Part shown: positions 6,565-9,470 of the stretch, piece after piece
How positions within the stretch are numbered: position 1 is the stretch's first letter
Layout: each line of letters starts with the position of its first letter
Assembly: GCA_013697265.1 (NCBI GenBank)
Contig: JACCXE010000320.1
Span: 1-9,470 of the forward strand
Direction of reading: 5' to 3'
DNA length: 9,470 bases
DNA from: Actinomycetota bacterium
GTDB lineage: Bacteria; Actinomycetota; Acidimicrobiia; Acidimicrobiales; JACCXE01
The notes under the pieces: model-generated
Seen by the model: the letters and a program-made list of their open reading frames with translations, nothing else
Told to the model about the DNA's origin: nothing
Databases searched by the model: none
Program-made: the position numbers and the translations under genes

Positions 6565-6635
6565 GTCCGCAGGACGGTACTTACTGGACAGCGGTGCATC
6601 GCGTAGCGTTCGCGCTTCGGCGAAGGGGTAAGGGT
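6565..6635. promoter_or_regulatory. Divergent promoter region between patatin and ABC permease genes
   Basis: These 71 bases must hold the signals for both divergent units. I see no convincing -35/-10 pair on either strand. TGGACA (6585-6590) and TAGCGT (6604-6609) on the plus strand are only 13 bases apart. Two small inverted repeats are visible: GTCC-GCA-GGAC at 6565-6575, next to the patatin start, and TTCGC (6609-6613) / GCGAA (6620-6624), which touches the permease ribosome binding site AAGGGG (6623-6628). No TGTGA-N6-TCACA-like CRP site is seen. Confidence 0.5.
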
Positions 6636-7697
6636 ATGCACGCAGGGTTCTTATGGCTGGCGGGCTTCCGCGACCTGCAGTGGCGGCGGCGACGATTTGT
6701 GATCGCGGTACTGGGCACTTCGTTGGTCTTCGGGCTGACGCTGCTGCTGTCCGGGTTCCTGTCGACGTTCGATACCGAGGTCGCCCGCACGATCAAGCTG
6801 TTCCGGGCCGATGGCTACGTGGTGCCCGAGGGCCGCCTGGGCCCGTTTACGGGCGGCGCACCCATGCCTGTGACCACGGCAGACGAGGTGGCCAAGCTGC
6901 GGGGTATCGCCGCCGCCGACCCGGTGGTCTCGATACTGCAGGTGACAGACCAGGACTACCGGCCTGACGTCTATTTGATCGGCGCCCGGTTGGGTGGTCT
7001 GGGAACGCCGCAGCCGGCGGAAGGTCGTGTCGCGAAGGCACCAGGGGAAGCCGTGGTGGATAACCGCACCACGATGCACATAGGCGACGAGTTCGCCATC
7101 AATGGCGTGAAGTTCAACGTCGTTGGGCTCACCCACGGGGTCACCGTGGTCGGTGGCCACGGCACCGTGTTCACGCTGATCGAAGACGCGCAGCGCGTCG
7201 TGTTTGGTGGGCAGCCCTTCGCTACGTCGATCGCCGTGAAGGGCCACCCCGACGTTGTGCCCGCTGGTATTTCCTTCGTCGGCGCCAAGCGTGCCGGTGC
7301 CGACCTCAAGCGACCATTGGACGACACCATCAAGTCGATCGGCCTCTTTCGGGCCCTGCTGTGGATTGTCGCCGCGGCCATCGTCGGATCGGTCGTGTAC
7401 CTGTCCGCCATCGAACGGGTTGGCGACTTCGCCGTGTTCAAAGCGACCGGCGTGGCCACCCGTGACCTTCTAGGCGCGTTGGTAACTCAAGCAATAGTGC
7501 TGTCGATTGGGGCGTCGATCCTGTCGATCGGCGTCGCCTACCTATTGGCGCCGGCCTTTCCTGTCACCGTGCTCATTCCTGCCAAGCTGCAACTGACCGT
7601 GCCCGTCGTCGGCCTCGTGATCGGTGTGCTTGCGAGCGGCGCCGCGCTGCGCCGAGCCGTCACGGTCGATCCCGCGCTCGCCTTCGGAGGCCGTTAA
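6636..7697 (+). CDS. ABC transporter permease, FtsX/MacB family
   Basis: This 353-residue inner-membrane protein has the FtsX/MacB layout. One N-terminal membrane helix (about 20-44) follows a basic WRRRR stretch. A large extracytoplasmic domain spans about 45-236, and three helices follow at about 237-257, 277-305 and 319-337. Between helices 2 and 3 the cytoplasmic segment ERVGDFAVFKATGVATRDLL (260-279) is the usual coupling region for the ATPase. The C-terminus DPALAFGGR is typical of the family. Such permeases work as dimers that move lipids, lipoproteins or peptides, or transmit force, rather than as solute importers. ATG 6636 is chosen because AAGGGG lies 7 bases upstream. The frame stays open further upstream, but that would run antisense into the patatin gene. 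The ATPase gene follows by 2 bases. The M. tuberculosis counterpart I recall, Rv2563, is annotated as a glutamine permease, a label the FtsX-like fold does not support. Confidence 0.88.
   Translation: MHAGFLWLAGFRDLQWRRRRFVIAVLGTSLVFGLTLLLSGFLSTFDTEVARTIKLFRADGYVVPEGRLGPFTGGAPMPVTTADEVAKLRGIAAADPVVSILQVTDQDYRPDVYLIGARLGGLGTPQPAEGRVAKAPGEAVVDNRTTMHIGDEFAINGVKFNVVGLTHGVTVVGGHGTVFTLIEDAQRVVFGGQPFATSIAVKGHPDVVPAGISFVGAKRAGADLKRPLDDTIKSIGLFRALLWIVAAAIVGSVVYLSAIERVGDFAVFKATGVATRDLLGALVTQAIVLSIGASILSIGVAYLLAPAFPVTVLIPAKLQLTVPVVGLVIGVLASGAALRRAVTVDPALAFGGR
7686..7690 (+). promoter_or_regulatory. Ribosome binding site of ABC ATPase gene
   Basis: GGAGG lies within the last codons of the permease gene, 9 bases before GTG 7700. 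It supports that GTG as the start. Confidence 0.65.
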
Positions 7698-7699
7698 CA

Positions 7700-8806
7700 G
7701 TGGATCTAGTTGTTGATGACCTCGTCATCGAATACGCCAGCGGCGACTACGTCCTTCGCCCCGTCGATCATTTGAGTTTCGAGATCCCTAGTGGGTCGCT
7801 CGCGCTGTTGCTGGGGCCGAGTGGCTGCGGCAAGTCCACGCTGCTCTCGTGCCTAGCCGGAATCCTCACCCCGACCAGCGGCACGATCTCGGTGGGAGGC
7901 AAGGTCACGTCGGGCCTCACCGGATCGGCGCTTACGGAGTACCGCCGCAAGACGGTCGGCATCGTGTTCCAGTCCTTCAACCTCGTACCGAGTCTTACCG
8001 CGACCGAAAACGTCGCCGCGCCGTTACGCGCGGCTGGCGTGTCGCGCGACGTCACCGCGAAGCGCGCCGCGGCACTACTCGAACAAGTGTCCATGACAGA
8101 CCGGGCCGACCACCTTCCGGCCAAGTTGTCCGGCGGCCAGCAGCAACGAGTCGCTATCGCGCGGGCGCTCGCGCACGAACCGCCAGTGGTACTCGCCGAC
8201 GAGCCGACCGCGCACCTCGATTACGTGCAGGTAGAAGCGGTGCTGCGACTGATCCGGTCTCTGGCGCAACCGGGGCGGTCCGTGATCGTGGCCACGCACG
8301 ATGACCGGATCCTTCCGTTGGCCGACATCGTCATCGAGATGATGCCGAAATTCGTGGAAGGGTCCGAGCGACCGGTGACCGAGGATCTCAATTCTGGCCA
8401 AGTGTTGTTCGAGCAGGGCAGTCTGGGCGGCAAGATCTACGTGGTCGACAAAGGCGACATCGAGATCGTGCGCCGTGACGACACGGGGGCCGAATCGGTC
8501 GTGTTCGTGAACAAGCCGGGCGACCACTTCGGTGAGATGGGCCCGCTGTTCAACCTGCCCCGCAGCGCCACGGCTCGGGCCGGTTCCAAGGGCGCCAAGC
8601 TCACCGGATACACCCTGCGCCAGTTCAGCGAGATAGTCGGACTCCAAACGCTAAGCGGGGTCCTGGGCAAGGCCGCCTACGGCCAGCCGGTCAAGGCCGT
8701 CACCAAGAAGCGGGCTGCGCCCACGAAGGCTGCGCCCACAAAGGCTGCCGCGAAGAAGGTCGCGGCGAAGAAGGTCGCGGCGAAGAAACCCGCTTCTCGC
8801 CGTTAG
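7700..8806 (+). CDS. ABC transporter ATPase fused to a cyclic-nucleotide-binding domain, with Lys/Ala-rich tail
   Basis: This 368-residue protein has three parts. Residues 1-215 are a LolD/MacB-type ABC ATPase with Walker A GPSGCGKST (39-47), Q-loop Gln91 in FQSFNLVPSLTATENV, signature LSGGQQQRVAIARAL (143-157), Walker B VVLADE (163-168) and switch His200 in VATHD. All catalytic motifs are intact. Residues about 225-315 form a cyclic-nucleotide-binding domain: SGQVLFEQG, then YVVDKGDIEIVRR, then the cassette FGEMGPLFNLPRSATA (277-291) with Glu279 and Arg288. Residues 332-368 are a Lys/Ala/Pro tail of pentapeptide repeats (AAPTK, AAAKK, VAAKK). The protein should energise the adjacent permease, with nucleotide binding probably gating the ATPase. 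From memory, M. tuberculosis Rv2564 and Rv0073 share the ATPase-cNMP fusion at about 330 residues, so the tail is the extra part. The start is supported by GGAGG at 7686-7690. Confidence 0.9.
   Translation: MDLVVDDLVIEYASGDYVLRPVDHLSFEIPSGSLALLLGPSGCGKSTLLSCLAGILTPTSGTISVGGKVTSGLTGSALTEYRRKTVGIVFQSFNLVPSLTATENVAAPLRAAGVSRDVTAKRAAALLEQVSMTDRADHLPAKLSGGQQQRVAIARALAHEPPVVLADEPTAHLDYVQVEAVLRLIRSLAQPGRSVIVATHDDRILPLADIVIEMMPKFVEGSERPVTEDLNSGQVLFEQGSLGGKIYVVDKGDIEIVRRDDTGAESVVFVNKPGDHFGEMGPLFNLPRSATARAGSKGAKLTGYTLRQFSEIVGLQTLSGVLGKAAYGQPVKAVTKKRAAPTKAAPTKAAAKKVAAKKVAAKKPASRR
8714..8788 (+). repeat. Five 15-base tandem repeats encoding Lys/Ala-rich pentapeptides
   Basis: Consecutive in-frame 15-base units begin at 8714, 8729, 8744, 8759 and 8774. 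Units 1 and 2 differ at one base (GCTGCGCCCACGAAG and GCTGCGCCCACAAAG; AAPTK). Units 4 and 5 also differ at one base (GTCGCGGCGAAGAAG and GTCGCGGCGAAGAAA; VAAKK). Unit 3 encodes AAAKK. Such arrays may change copy number by slippage without breaking the frame. Confidence 0.9.
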
Positions 8807-8811
8807 CCCGC

Positions 8812-9470
8812 CTACGGACCACCCAACCGGCGCAGCACCAGGTCGAGCGCCGGCCAGGCCGGACCCTCACCCAGACTCTCTTGGACGCACCGGGCGAACA
8901 GCCACGCCCGAACCCTCCTGGCGTCCAGACCCGCGAGGTCGGCGACCTCCGTCAGCAACCTGATCGGGTTGGCGCGCAACGACGCGTTGCAATTCAGCAG
9001 GTGTTGTAGAACGTCGTAGTGCGGATCTCCCACATACGGCTTGGGATCGATGAGCAGCCAAGGACGGCGCTCGCCGGACAGCACGTTGCCCGCGTGGAGG
9101 TCGGTAAACAGCAGCACGTCGGTCGGCGCGGTTCGCGACAGCTCGCGGAAAAGTGCCAATCCGTCACGGGCGAGCCCGGCGTCGAGTCGTGCCGGGTCGG
9201 CGGCTAGGCGCGCCTCCGCGCGCGCCACCCAGTAGTCGGCCATGGCCGAGAGCGGACGGAACGGGTGAGCGGGCGCCAAGTCGACACCCCAGACCGAACG
9301 CAGTAAGTCGGTGACAACGACGTGCTGCTCGGCCTCGGCGCGTCCACGCAGTTCTGTCCCTGGCCGGCAGCGCTCGAGCAGCATCGCGGTCGTATTGGGG
9401 GTTGTGTTTCCACCGCCGGGCCGAGCGGCCGCCAGATGTTCGAACGCGTACACCTCGACCGCACCATGGC
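8812..9470 (-). CDS. Aminoglycoside/hydroxyurea phosphotransferase family kinase (partial, 5' end outside window)
   Basis: The visible C-terminal part, about 219 codons, belongs to the APH(6)/hydroxyurea kinase family (streptomycin 6-kinase-like). Diagnostic blocks are AMLLERCRPGTEL, the catalytic loop FTDLHAGNVL with the Brenner Asp and Asn, and LIDPKPYVGDPHYDVLQHLLNC with the metal-binding Asp, then AWLFARCVQES near the end. The frame is still open at the window edge (HGAVEVYAFEH...), so the N-terminal ATP-binding lobe lies outside. The GTG at 9453 is not a credible start because it would remove that lobe. A Gly/Asn/Thr-rich stretch (ARPGGGNTTPNTT) between GAVEVYAFEH and AMLLERC looks like a small insertion. 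The catalytic loop reads FTD rather than HGD. Family members phosphorylate streptomycin or hydroxyurea, but many chromosomal copies have no known substrate, so resistance should not be assumed. It converges on the ABC ATPase gene, leaving 5 bases between stops and no visible terminator. Confidence 0.82.
   Translation of the reverse strand, partial: HGAVEVYAFEHLAAARPGGGNTTPNTTAMLLERCRPGTELRGRAEAEQHVVVTDLLRSVWGVDLAPAHPFRPLSAMADYWVARAEARLAADPARLDAGLARDGLALFRELSRTAPTDVLLFTDLHAGNVLSGERRPWLLIDPKPYVGDPHYDVLQHLLNCNASLRANPIRLLTEVADLAGLDARRVRAWLFARCVQESLGEGPAWPALDLVLRRLGGP

Noticed and set aside
6585..6609. TGGACA/TAGCGT as a sigma70-type promoter for the permease gene
   Set aside because: The 13-base spacing and poor -10 match make it unconvincing.
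6381..6635. Extended start for the permease gene upstream of 6636
   Set aside because: The extension would lie antisense to the patatin N-terminus and has no membrane-protein character. ATG 6636 has a good ribosome binding site and gives the family-like N-terminus.
8756..8795. Lys/Ala repeat region considered as a CRISPR or non-coding repeat
   Set aside because: The repeats are in frame, have a 15-base period with no spacers, and encode the ATPase tail up to its stop.
1..9470. Mobile elements, CRISPR arrays, tRNA or rRNA genes
   Set aside because: No transposase or integrase motifs, spaced repeats, cloverleaf or rRNA-like segments were seen. The window is almost fully covered by ordinary chromosomal genes.

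Overview
This is a GC-rich, densely coded window from a bacterial chromosome with many GTG starts and very short gene gaps. The first six genes reproduce the actinobacterial CysO-dependent cysteine block (mec-cysO-cysM) followed by murI, rph and rdgB, in the same relative order as the Mycobacterium tuberculosis Rv1334-Rv1341 region. That places the source in the Actinomycetota. Sequence divergence and the absence of some interposed genes suggest a lineage outside Mycobacterium, perhaps Acidimicrobiia, but that is inference.

Bases 40-3869 (+ strand) look like one operon. Mec is a JAMM peptidase that releases cysteine from the carrier CysO. CysO is a MoaD/ThiS-like sulfur carrier. CysM is the PLP enzyme that loads CysO sulfur onto an activated serine. 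MurI (glutamate racemase) supplies D-glutamate to peptidoglycan. RNase PH trims tRNA 3' ends, and RdgB cleanses non-canonical purine nucleotides. Bases 3870-3961 form a convergent gap holding two GC-rich hairpins.

Bases 3962-6564 (- strand) carry a two-gene unit with a 4-base ATGA overlap. The upstream gene encodes a cyclic-nucleotide-binding domain fused to a patatin-like phospholipase. The downstream gene encodes a D-threonine aldolase / D-serine dehydratase-like PLP protein. Across a 71-base divergent region, bases 6636-8806 (+ strand) encode a FtsX/MacB-type ABC permease and its ATPase. That ATPase carries its own C-terminal cyclic-nucleotide-binding domain and a Lys/Ala-rich tail built from 15-base tandem repeats.

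A partial aminoglycoside/hydroxyurea phosphotransferase-family kinase (- strand) runs off the right edge and converges on the ATPase gene with a 5-base gap.

The most interesting part is the divergent locus at 4966-8806. Two separate proteins, a lipase and an ABC ATPase, each carry a cyclic-nucleotide-binding domain with the key Glu and Arg retained. From memory, M. tuberculosis Rv2563-Rv2565 has a similar trio (permease, ATPase with cNMP domain, patatin with cNMP domain). The association is therefore probably conserved, but I know of no defined function. It may be a nucleotide-gated membrane-lipid remodelling or export system.
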